Shown here: positions 1 to 5,599 of the stretch, piece after piece
Numbering within the stretch: position 1 is the first letter of the stretch
How the letters are laid out: every line of letters starts with the position of its first letter
DNA from: CAYSVN01 sp964434585
GTDB lineage: Bacteria; Patescibacteriota; Gracilibacteria; Peribacterales; Peribacteraceae
DNA length: 17,545 nucleotides
Direction of reading: 5' to 3'
Assembly (NCBI GenBank): GCA_964434585.1
Contig: CAYSVN010000021.1
Coordinates: forward strand, 1 to 17,545
Made by a program: the position numbers and the translations under genes
Notes under the pieces: model-generated
What the model saw: the letters and a program-made list of their open reading frames with translations, nothing else
What the model was told of the DNA's origin: nothing
Database searches by the model: none

Positions 1-434
<434 letters not shown>

Positions 435-860
435 ATGAGTGTGAATCTTAGGTAACGATGGCCCCGGTATTCAACGGGGGCAGATGGTTACTGCGTCCTT
501 ACAAGTAAGGTACGGAAACTCTTCATTAGAAGGTTGATACCTAGACTAGTGTAAAACTAGTTTAGTTATAATGATTATTTTTTTGTGGACCGATAAAATA
601 AACAAAATCGGTTTTTAAAGAATAGTTTAGGAGTTGTCTCAATGTAGTAAACTACAAAGAGTCAACAAGCTTTTCTACTACACGATGGTGTGAATGATCA
701 CGGTAGCCCCTCGGCGACAAATAAATTTGCACGCACACTTAAATACGTGAGAGGTAGAGCGTATCTTAACGATAAATTAAACGTGGTCAAGGGGTTTTTA
801 TGTTTATGATCAAAAAAGGTGAACCATGTTATTAAGCGGCATAGTCAAACATTGACAATA
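435..860 (-). promoter_or_regulatory. 16S rRNA leader and upstream promoter region
   Basis: This long gene-free stretch is read on the minus strand as the rRNA leader. Structure seen: a long hairpin next to the 16S 5' end (stem arms around 452-466 and 475-490, with GCCCCG/CGGGGG at its top), a tight palindrome CCTTAC-AA-GTAAGG at 497-510, a 10-bp stem with a 5-nt loop at 541-565, and ACCGAT/ATCGGT at 589-612. Two boxA-like strings on the minus strand, TATTCTTTAAAAA (612-624) and TTGTTGACTCTTTG (655-668), resemble the NusB-S10 antitermination site of rRNA leaders (E. coli TGCTCTTTAACA). Two weak promoter candidates exist on the minus strand: TTGACC (785-790) with TAAGAT (763-768), spacer 16; and TTGTCA (853-858) with TAATAA (829-834), spacer 18, which would overlap the divergent plus-strand promoter. 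No tRNA or convincing gene was seen. Confidence 0.6.
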
Positions 861-977
861 TATTAGTAAAATTGTATAGTATTGTTACCATTTTACCAAT
901 TCCAGATCAAATGATTCTGCCGGTAAAACGGTACGAGTTGTTTGATCTTTAACATTTTTTGATACAAGGACGAACCA
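852..977 (+). promoter_or_regulatory. Cassette 1 promoter and structured leader
   Basis: A near-consensus promoter is present: TTGACA at 852-857, a 17-nt spacer, and TATAGT at 875-880, so transcription should start near 887. The leader folds into CCATTTTACC (888-897) paired with GGTAAAACGG (922-931). An upper stem CAG-ATC / GAT-(bulged T)-CTG closes a 4-nt AAAT loop. Then come the shared motif GTTGTTTGATCTTT (937-950) and the ribosome binding site AAGGA (966-970), 7 nt before the ATG. A very similar leader precedes 1829-2302, and the 14-nt motif recurs before 2501-2737. Confidence 0.85.
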
Positions 978-1352
978 ATGTACAAATTTACGATTACTAC
1001 TTTGTTGATTTTTGTTTCTTTTATTTTTTGCAGTGTTGCCAATGTTCAAGGAGATATTGTTACAACAATGACAATACAGGGTGACGGAGACCATGTAGGC
1101 AGTGCCTCAGATCAATATTCATTTTCATCCCCCTCCTCACTCCAAATAGAATCTTACCAGTTCATGCTGGAAGAGGAAGAAAATCCATCTTACATATTGC
1201 CCACCATTATAGGTTTAAGTATATTGGTTATAATACTGTTCATCTTCTATTTTAGAAGAAGAAAAGGAAAGGAGACAGGAAATAGAGAGAAGGAAGGAGA
1301 CATCCTTGAGCGAATTAAAACCGAAAACCCCTATCAGTCGCCCCACTCCTAA
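978..1352 (+). CDS. Small exported membrane protein, TI-x-GDGD family, paralogue 1
   Basis: I do not recognise this 124-residue protein. Residues 1-21 look like a signal peptide: a basic start, a hydrophobic core TLLIFVSFIF, and SVA before a probable cleavage site. A short polar region follows with TIQGDGD (32-38), a Ser-rich stretch and the acidic run LEEEEN. One membrane segment lies at about 72-92 (YILPTIIGLSILVIILFIF), followed by the basic stop-transfer FRRRKGK and a charged tail of about 25 residues. Predicted topology is outside N-terminal part, inside C-terminal tail. It shares TI[QN]GDGD, an SS-rich spacer and a [IE]..[YW]QF[MI] motif with 1829-2302, so the two are probably paralogues. 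AAGGA 7 nt upstream fixes the start. The first gene of cassette 1; the next gene follows 39 nt downstream without a terminator. Confidence 0.75.
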   Translation: MYKFTITTLLIFVSFIFCSVANVQGDIVTTMTIQGDGDHVGSASDQYSFSSPSSLQIESYQFMLEEEENPSYILPTIIGLSILVIILFIFYFRRRKGKETGNREKEGDILERIKTENPYQSPHS

Positions 1353-1391
1353 AGGCAACTTACATAACACCAAAGCCCAAAAAGGATAAAA

Positions 1392-1583
1392 ATGAGACTA
1401 CTCCGACAACGCGACTTGTTGTTTGCCATCGGAATGTTTACGATGTTTGCAACAAAAGATAGAGTCGACCCCGTAACCATCATCGCGGGGATGGCGGTTC
1501 TGGCAGGAGGGCTCTGTTATATGGACTACCTTCGCAATAAAAAGCGAATCAGTGTATCAGAAAAGAAAGAGAAGAGCTCTTAA
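1392..1583 (+). CDS. Small two-TM protein, second gene of cassette 1
   Basis: A 63-residue hypothetical protein with no recognised family. It has a basic N-terminus (MRLLRQRD), a hydrophobic segment at about 9-20, a polar turn TKDRVDP, and a second hydrophobic segment at about 28-44. It ends in a Lys/Arg/Ser-rich tail (LRNKKRISVSEKKEKSS). The ribosome binding site AAGGA lies at 1382-1386, 5 nt before the ATG. It sits 39 nt after the upstream gene with no terminator between and just ahead of an intrinsic terminator, so it is probably co-transcribed with 978-1352. Whether it is expressed is inferred only from context, ribosome binding site and membrane-like composition. Confidence 0.55.
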   Translation: MRLLRQRDLLFAIGMFTMFATKDRVDPVTIIAGMAVLAGGLCYMDYLRNKKRISVSEKKEKSS

Positions 1584-1610
1584 AAAAAGCTCGTCAAACA
1601 ACTCAACCTA

Positions 1611-1643
1611 CTCGAGGCTGCATTCACGGCTTCGAGTTTTTTT
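1611..1643 (+). terminator. Intrinsic terminator of cassette 1
   Basis: CTCGAGGC pairs with GCTTCGAG (one G-T) across a roughly 10-nt loop and is followed directly by a run of seven T. It lies 28 nt after the stop codon of 1392-1583 and ahead of the next promoter. Confidence 0.85.
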
Positions 1644-1701
1644 ATGGTTAAATTGGTGTCATAGTAAGTCTGCTAAATGTTATGGTGAGCTTGTCAAACT
1701 A

Positions 1702-1828
1702 TTGACAAATACTTAATAATATTGTATATTTTAATAACCATTTTACCAATTCCAGGTCTTACGACTCTGCCGGTAAAACGGTACGAGTTGTTTGATCTTT
1801 CACAAATTTTAGAACGCAAGGACGACCA
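1702..1828 (+). promoter_or_regulatory. Cassette 2 promoter and structured leader
   Basis: TTGACA (1702-1707), a 17-nt spacer and TATATT (1725-1730) form a strong promoter. The leader repeats the one before 978: CCATTTTACC (1738-1747) pairs with GGTAAAACGG (1772-1781), and the upper stem is CAG-GTC / GAC-(bulged T)-CTG with a TTAC loop. The A-T pair of copy 1 is a G-C pair here, a compensatory change. GTTGTTTGATCTTT lies at 1787-1800. The ribosome binding site AAGGA (1818-1822) is 6 nt before the ATG. From CCATTTTACC through the 14-nt motif the two copies differ mainly in the hairpin tip. Confidence 0.85.
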
Positions 1829-2302
1829 ATGTCTAAGTTTACATCTGCCATCCTGTTAATTGTTGTTTGTTTTTCTTTTTGTAGCAACGTCATTGCTCAG
1901 GAGGAAAATTCTCAAAATGAAGGAATGATCTTCACTATTAACGGTGATGGGGATTATGATCCCCCATCAAGTCATTCATATGATCCTCCATCAAGTCATT
2001 CAATGGAAATAGATTGGCAATTCATTACGAATCAAAATCCAATCGAAGGAAACTTTCCAAACGATGATCTCAACGGAAAAAGTTTTGAATTCATCCTCGA
2101 CAAGGACGGAGAAGAAACACCTATGATATCATGGGGCGATGTCGCAAATATTGTAGTCACAGTTGTAGTCATTATGGCCATCTGTATCATCGGCCTGTTC
2201 ACACTCGCCGTGATATGCACTCCATGCTTGCTACTTCTGATTCTGTTGCATCTTAAAAAATGCAGAGAAGAAAGAATGAATCCAAAAGCCTGGAAAGGCT
2301 AA
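1829..2302 (+). CDS. Small exported membrane protein, TI-x-GDGD family, paralogue 2
   Basis: An unrecognised 157-residue protein. The signal peptide covers residues 1-23 (SAILLIVVCFSF core, VIA before the likely cut), followed by a polar exported region. TINGDGD (36-42) leads into a duplicated 8-residue unit YDPPSSHS (43-50 and 51-58). That unit is encoded by a 24-bp tandem repeat (1955-1978, 1979-2002) with one synonymous difference. Then come MEIDWQFI and an Asp/Glu/Asn-rich stretch. A hydrophobic region of about 36 residues (106-141), with Cys at 119, 130 and 133, forms one long or two tightly packed membrane segments. A basic tail with LKKCREER ends the protein. It resembles 978-1352 in signal peptide, GDGD motif, QF motif and leader RNA. 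It is the only gene between its own promoter and terminator. Confidence 0.75.
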   Translation: MSKFTSAILLIVVCFSFCSNVIAQEENSQNEGMIFTINGDGDYDPPSSHSYDPPSSHSMEIDWQFITNQNPIEGNFPNDDLNGKSFEFILDKDGEETPMISWGDVANIVVTVVVIMAICIIGLFTLAVICTPCLLLLILLHLKKCREERMNPKAWKG

Positions 2303-2331
2303 CAGCTCACTCAACCCCGAAATACGAAAAG

Positions 2332-2361
2332 CCCCGTCGCTTGTCGTGTCGGGGTTTTTCT
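2332..2361 (+). terminator. Intrinsic terminator of cassette 2
   Basis: CCCCG (2332-2336) pairs with CGGGG (2350-2354), with further inner pairing TCGC/GTGT, and is followed by TTTTTCTTT. It lies about 30 nt after the stop codon of 1829-2302. Confidence 0.85.
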
Positions 2362-2380
2362 TTGTGATAAAAACACTTTA

Positions 2381-2500
2381 TTGACACTAATAAAATTATG
2401 TTATAGATTACTCGACTGCTCCCCCGGTCAAAAAGCTTGACCACTTGGAGTGGCGTAAGTTGTTTGATCTTTTTTTATCTTAACCGCAAAGGACATTGCG
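2381..2500 (+). promoter_or_regulatory. Cassette 3 promoter and leader
   Basis: The -35 is TTGACA (2381-2386). The -10 is either TATAGA (2402-2407, spacer 15) or TAGATT (2404-2409, spacer 17). The leader has a perfect hairpin GGTCAA-AAAGC-TTGACC (2426-2442), flanked by a possible outer CTCC/GGAG pair. Its sequence is unlike copies 1 and 2. It keeps the same order of parts, with GTTGTTTGATCTTT at 2459-2472 and the ribosome binding site AAAGGA (2488-2493) 7 nt before the ATG. Conservation of the 14-nt motif beside an unrelated hairpin suggests the motif itself matters. Confidence 0.75.
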
Positions 2501-2737
2501 ATGAAATTCTCAAAATCGCCTCTCCAGAAAATAAAAGATGTAAAAGTAGAACTATTCCAGGCGTTTGACCCAAGCTTCTCGGAAACCGAGAAATGGTTCA
2601 GAATTCTTTTAGCAACTCTATGCATAATCCTATTAGCCATACCAGCTATACTGTGTGGCGTCCTGGCAATGATTGCACTAGGTGTGCTTATAAGTCTGCG
2701 AACCTTTAAAAGAGGTAAAAACAAAAAGACAACTTAA
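2501..2737 (+). CDS. Small membrane protein of cassette 3
   Basis: A 78-residue hypothetical protein. The amphipathic, Lys-rich N-terminus (about 1-33) contains FDPSFSETEKWFR. A hydrophobic stretch of roughly 33 residues (34-66), long enough for two membrane helices with a Pro-Ala turn at 48-49, follows. It ends in a strongly basic tail (RTFKRGKNKKTT). There is no cleavable signal peptide and no GDGD motif, so it is not an obvious paralogue of the other two. It is linked to them by the shared leader motif and matching cassette layout. AAAGGA and the shared leader support the start. The opposite strand also has an open frame here, but without a promoter or ribosome binding site. Confidence 0.6.
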   Translation: MKFSKSPLQKIKDVKVELFQAFDPSFSETEKWFRILLATLCIILLAIPAILCGVLAMIALGVLISLRTFKRGKNKKTT

Positions 2738-2738
2738 A

Positions 2739-2775
2739 ACCCCGCCGCATTACACGATGCACAGGGGCTTTTTTA
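2739..2775 (+). terminator. Intrinsic terminator of cassette 3, probably bidirectional
   Basis: CCCC (2740-2743) pairs with GGGG (2764-2767), with inner GCAT/ATGC pairing, and is followed by CTTTTTT. On the minus strand the hairpin is followed by TTTTAAG, so it could also stop transcripts of the convergent gene ending at 2785. Confidence 0.8.
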
Positions 2776-2784
2776 ATATTCAGT

Positions 2785-3132
2785 TCACTGACTCCAAACC
2801 GCTAATTCATTACCATTTGGATCCATAAAATGAAACCTACGCCCACCCGGAAATTCAAATATTTCTTTTGTAATAGCTCCACCAGCATCTTTAACTTGCT
2901 GCAAGGTCTGCTCTAAATTATTACTGTATAAAATAACTAAGACGCCATCACTTGTTGGCTTTGTTTCACCAGTGCTATCAAATCCCCCATCAATACCTGC
3001 ACCTGCAAAACTAATATAGGTTGGACCCCAATCGGTAAACTGCCAACCAAACACAGTGCTGTAAAACTTTTTGGTGACCTCTAAATCAGTTGCTGGTAAT
3101 TCAATGTAATTAATAGTGTGATGAGTGTTCAT
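2785..3132 (-). CDS. VOC superfamily (glyoxalase/bleomycin-resistance-like) protein
   Basis: A 115-residue single-domain protein of the vicinal oxygen chelate fold. The N-terminal beta-alpha module has INYIELPATD followed by KKFYSTVFGWQF (21-32). The C-terminal signature is GGRRFHFMDPNGNELAVWSQ (96-115), typical of the small VOC proteins annotated as glyoxalase-like. The position where glyoxalase I has its first metal His (I-x-H) carries Tyr9, so a classical metal site is doubtful while the C-terminal Glu is kept; substrate unknown. A minus-strand TATAAT (3139-3144) lies 6 nt before the ATG, which points to a leaderless transcript. It converges with cassette 3 and diverges from 3177-3845. Confidence 0.85.
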   Translation of the reverse strand: MNTHHTINYIELPATDLEVTKKFYSTVFGWQFTDWGPTYISFAGAGIDGGFDSTGETKPTSDGVLVILYSNNLEQTLQQVKDAGGAITKEIFEFPGGRRFHFMDPNGNELAVWSQ

Positions 3133-3138
3133 AGAAAA

Positions 3139-3176
3139 ATTATAACCTAAGTGGTAATAGCTGTATAATAAATATA
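3139..3176. promoter_or_regulatory. Divergent promoters for 2785-3132 and 3177-3845
   Basis: Minus strand: TATAAT at 3139-3144, 6 nt before its ATG, with TATACA 17 nt upstream as a possible -35. Plus strand: TATAAT at 3164-3169, 7 nt before the ATG at 3177. Neither gene has a Shine-Dalgarno sequence. Both spacings put the transcription start at or beside the start codon. The two promoters overlap within about 40 bp, so they may compete. Confidence 0.65.
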
Positions 3177-3845
3177 ATGAACAAGCTCACATTAAGCCCA
3201 TCGCAAATAATACTGCTACTAGCAAATATTGTACCTATTTTAGGTGTATTGTTTTGGAATTGGGACCTGGCTAATATTCTATTATTATATTGGGCTGAAA
3301 CAGCAATGATTGCCATAAGCGCACTCGTAAAAATTTTTAGCTATCCATCAGCATCTTATTCTTTTAATAAAAAGCCATTAAAAACTAAAAGTAAGATGGG
3401 GATATTCTTACTTAAGATACTATTTTGTTCTTTTTTATTATTGCATATGGGTGGCTTTATGGCTGCACATTTAGGATTTTTATTTGCAGTCTTATCAAGT
3501 AAAGAATATCTACCAACCGAGCTAAGTTTAGAGGTAATTTTAAACGCATTTCAAGCGCAAAGAATTGCATTATATAGCCTTTGTTTTAGTCATGCTTTTT
3601 CTTTAGTTTATAACTATTTTATAAAAGGAGAACGATATATTATAAAAGATGATAATTTTATGATAGCGCCCTATAAACGTATTATGCTGTTTCATATAAC
3701 GCTTATTATAGGAGCTTGGATTATAGCAACTACAAAAAGCGGTGCACTAATGTTAACATTTTTTATAATGTTAAAAATATTAGTCGACTTAAGAAGTCAC
3801 ACAAAAGAACACAAACACTTGCATGCAAATAAAATATCCCTATAA
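3177..3845 (+). CDS. Multi-pass membrane protein, DUF6498-like
   Basis: A 222-residue hydrophobic protein with about six predicted membrane segments (roughly 9-27, 31-53, 84-107, 128-147, 168-186, 187-204). The second begins with ILLLYWAET; a Y-W-x-E-type motif early in the chain and a later APYKRI..H loop recall the DUF6498 family of uncharacterised membrane proteins. That assignment is from memory of the pattern, not from a search. A His/Lys-rich tail (HTKEHKHLHANK) ends the protein. The start is supported by TATAAT 7 nt upstream; no ribosome binding site is visible. The gene stands alone, followed by a 205-nt non-coding stretch. Function unknown. Confidence 0.75.
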   Translation: MNKLTLSPSQIILLLANIVPILGVLFWNWDLANILLLYWAETAMIAISALVKIFSYPSASYSFNKKPLKTKSKMGIFLLKILFCSFLLLHMGGFMAAHLGFLFAVLSSKEYLPTELSLEVILNAFQAQRIALYSLCFSHAFSLVYNYFIKGERYIIKDDNFMIAPYKRIMLFHITLIIGAWIIATTKSGALMLTFFIMLKILVDLRSHTKEHKHLHANKISL

Positions 3846-3973
3846 TTCCCTTACTTCAGTTATCTTCGATCGTCGTGGTCCTGGTCCGCCTAAGGCAGAC
3901 TCCCCTCCACCTAGAGTACGAAATGACAAGATAGCGTAGACCTAAGGATTCCTCAATTTTACTACTTCTGGAC

Positions 3974-4036
3974 ATTGGTCATTGTGTATTGGTCATTATT
4001 ATAAAATGACCAAGCCCCAATAAATCAATGACCAAT
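3974..4036. repeat. Nested inverted repeats upstream of rpsB
   Basis: Four copies of the same core occur in 63 nt. ATTGGTCATTG (3974-3984) and ATTGGTCATT (3988-3997) are followed by their complements AATGACCAA (4005-4013) and CAATGACCAAT (4026-4036). They can form an inner 9-bp hairpin with a 7-nt loop inside an outer 11-bp stem. The element ends 14 nt before the rpsB start codon. It could be an autoregulatory mRNA structure or a multi-half-site operator; the sequence alone does not decide. Confidence 0.75.
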
Positions 4037-4050
4037 TACCCTTAAATTTT

Positions 4051-4725
4051 ATGCAAATTCCTTCCACCAAAGACCTAGTAATGGCAGCTTGCCACTTTGG
4101 TCACCCTAAACAAAAATGGCACCCTGGTATGAAAGGCTTTATCTACGGTACCCGTAAAGGGATCCACATTTTTGATGTTGAACAAACCCACAGCCACCTT
4201 ACCGAAGTTGTAACCGAACTTAAAAAGTTACAAGAAACTGGTAAAGATATTTTATTTGTATCTACCAAGCAGCAAAGTACAGCGTTTATTGAAGAGCTTT
4301 GCGAAAGTCTAAAACAACCACATGTAACAAAAAAATGGATTCCAGGCCTACTAACAAACTGGGACACACTTAAGCAACGTATTAAATACTACAAAGAGTT
4401 AAAAGAAGGTTTTGCTACGGGTAGTATCGAAAAATACACCAAAAAAGAGCAAACCGCGCTACGTAAACAAATGATGAAGCTAGAAACAGCCCTAAGTGGT
4501 GTAGCCGAAATGCAAGGAGCGCCAGCTGCGGTATTCGTTATCGATGGTGTGCGTGATAATGTTGCTGTCAAAGAAGCAAATCGTCTTAAAATTCCAGTAT
4601 ATGGTATTTGCGATACAAACTGTGACCCTAGTGAGTTTACAGCGTTCATTCCTGCTAACGACGATGCCGTATCATCAATTGCATTAATCCTTAATACTAT
4701 CAAGAAAAATTTAACGAGTTCATAA
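4051..4725 (+). CDS. rpsB: Small ribosomal subunit protein uS2
   Basis: A component of the 30S subunit head/platform, needed for bS1 and mRNA binding in well-studied bacteria. The 224-residue product matches S2 along its length. ACHFGHPKQKWHPGMKGFIYGTRKGIHIFD corresponds to the N-terminal HFGH..RW.P.M..YI...R.GIHIID region. W96-x-PGLLTNW corresponds to RWLGGMLTN. PAAVFVIDGVRDNVAVKEAN and IPVYGICDTNCDP correspond to the conserved C-terminal blocks. It is slightly shorter than the 241 residues of E. coli. tsf follows after 47 nt, the classic rpsB-tsf order. No purine ribosome binding site precedes the ATG; the upstream string is CAATTACCCTTAAATTTT, echoed before tsf. Confidence 0.97.
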   Translation: MQIPSTKDLVMAACHFGHPKQKWHPGMKGFIYGTRKGIHIFDVEQTHSHLTEVVTELKKLQETGKDILFVSTKQQSTAFIEELCESLKQPHVTKKWIPGLLTNWDTLKQRIKYYKELKEGFATGSIEKYTKKEQTALRKQMMKLETALSGVAEMQGAPAAVFVIDGVRDNVAVKEANRLKIPVYGICDTNCDPSEFTAFIPANDDAVSSIALILNTIKKNLTSS

Positions 4726-4772
4726 ATATTGGACTAACTATTAATCTTATCTCTCAATTCCCCTTTTAAATT

Positions 4773-5537
4773 ATGTCTGTATCAATCCAACAAATTCAAT
4801 CACTTCGAGGCCGAACTGGCGTTTCTATGATGGCAGTAAAAAACGCACTAGAAGAAGCTAATGGTGACGAAGAAGCAGCATTAGAACTACTACGTAAGCG
4901 TGGTGAAGCTCAGTCTGCTAAAAAAGCTGACCGTGAACAAAGTGAAGGCCTAGTGTTTGCAGCTAGCAATGACGTTAAAGCTACTTTAGTATTTATTAAA
5001 TGTGAAACAGACTTCGTTGCACGTGACGATGGTTTCCAAGAAATGGGTCAAAGCCTAGCTGACGCGCTATTAAGCAGCGAAGCTGAGTTTCAAGCAAAGT
5101 CAGAAGAAGTTATTCCTGCCGCAGTATTAAAGTTAGGTGAAAACATCACCGTTGGTGATAAGGTAGAGGTAGAAGCACCAGTAGTAGGTACGTACGTACA
5201 CACTAATGGTAAAATTGGTGTAATTGTAGGTCTTGATGGTAGTGATAGCGATCATGCTAAAGACGCTGCTATGCACGCTGCAGCAATGAACCCTGCTGTT
5301 ATTAGCCCAGACGATGTAACAGAGGAACTTGTAACAAAAGAGAAAGAAATTTGGACAGAGCAATTGAGCGCTGAAGGTAAGCCAGCTGAGATTATGGGAA
5401 AAATTATGATTGGTAAAGAAAAGAAATTCCGTGAAGAATCAGCTCTTATTGCTCAAGCTTTTGTTAAAGATCCAGAAACAACCGTTGGCGACTACGTTGG
5501 TGCAAACGTTACTGCCTACGAGCGTTTAGCTGTTTAA
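4773..5537 (+). CDS. tsf: Translation elongation factor Ts
   Basis: The guanine nucleotide exchange factor for EF-Tu. It is 254 residues long against 283 in E. coli. The N-terminal UBA-like domain (1-45) has LRGRTGVSMMAVKNALEEANGD followed by EAALELLRKRG. The EF-Tu contact motif CETDFVARDDGFQ is at about 76-88. The core has VGTYVHTNGKIGVIVGLDG and DAAMHAAAMNPAVI, then a C-terminal helical module with IGKEKKFREESALIAQAFVKD. It follows rpsB by 47 nt and is followed by an intrinsic terminator, so the pair is probably one transcript. No Shine-Dalgarno is visible; CAATTCCCCTTTTAAATT precedes the ATG, much like the sequence before rpsB. Confidence 0.97.
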   Translation: MSVSIQQIQSLRGRTGVSMMAVKNALEEANGDEEAALELLRKRGEAQSAKKADREQSEGLVFAASNDVKATLVFIKCETDFVARDDGFQEMGQSLADALLSSEAEFQAKSEEVIPAAVLKLGENITVGDKVEVEAPVVGTYVHTNGKIGVIVGLDGSDSDHAKDAAMHAAAMNPAVISPDDVTEELVTKEKEIWTEQLSAEGKPAEIMGKIMIGKEKKFREESALIAQAFVKDPETTVGDYVGANVTAYERLAV

Positions 5538-5551
5538 ATATTAAATATCAT

Positions 5552-5588
5552 AAAACCGCTTTTCTTTAATAAGAAGGCGGTTTTTTAT
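5552..5588. terminator. Bidirectional terminator between tsf and 5600-6904
   Basis: AAAACCGC (5552-5559) pairs with GGCGGTTTT (5577-5585). The inner pairing is TTTCTT/AAGAA and the loop is short and AT-rich. It is followed by T-runs on the plus strand and preceded by A-runs that act as T-runs on the minus strand. It sits between two convergent stop codons. Confidence 0.85.
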
Positions 5589-5599
5589 TTATAAATTAT

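Noticed and set aside
589..616. ACCGAT/ATCGGT hairpin followed by TTTTT on the plus strand as a terminator
   Set aside because: No plus-strand gene enters from the left; on the rRNA strand it is not followed by a T-run, so it is better seen as leader structure.
435..850. tRNA gene in the rRNA leader region
   Set aside because: No acceptor stem, T-loop TTCGA-type string or cloverleaf could be found on either strand.
885..1094. Minus-strand open frame over the cassette 1 leader and gene start
   Set aside because: It overlaps the strong plus-strand promoter, leader and signal-peptide gene, has no ribosome binding site or -10, and its product has no recognisable features.
2428..2724. Minus-strand 98-codon frame opposite the cassette 3 gene
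   Set aside because: It runs antisense through the leader hairpin and gene 2501-2737; the plus strand has the promoter, ribosome binding site and terminator.
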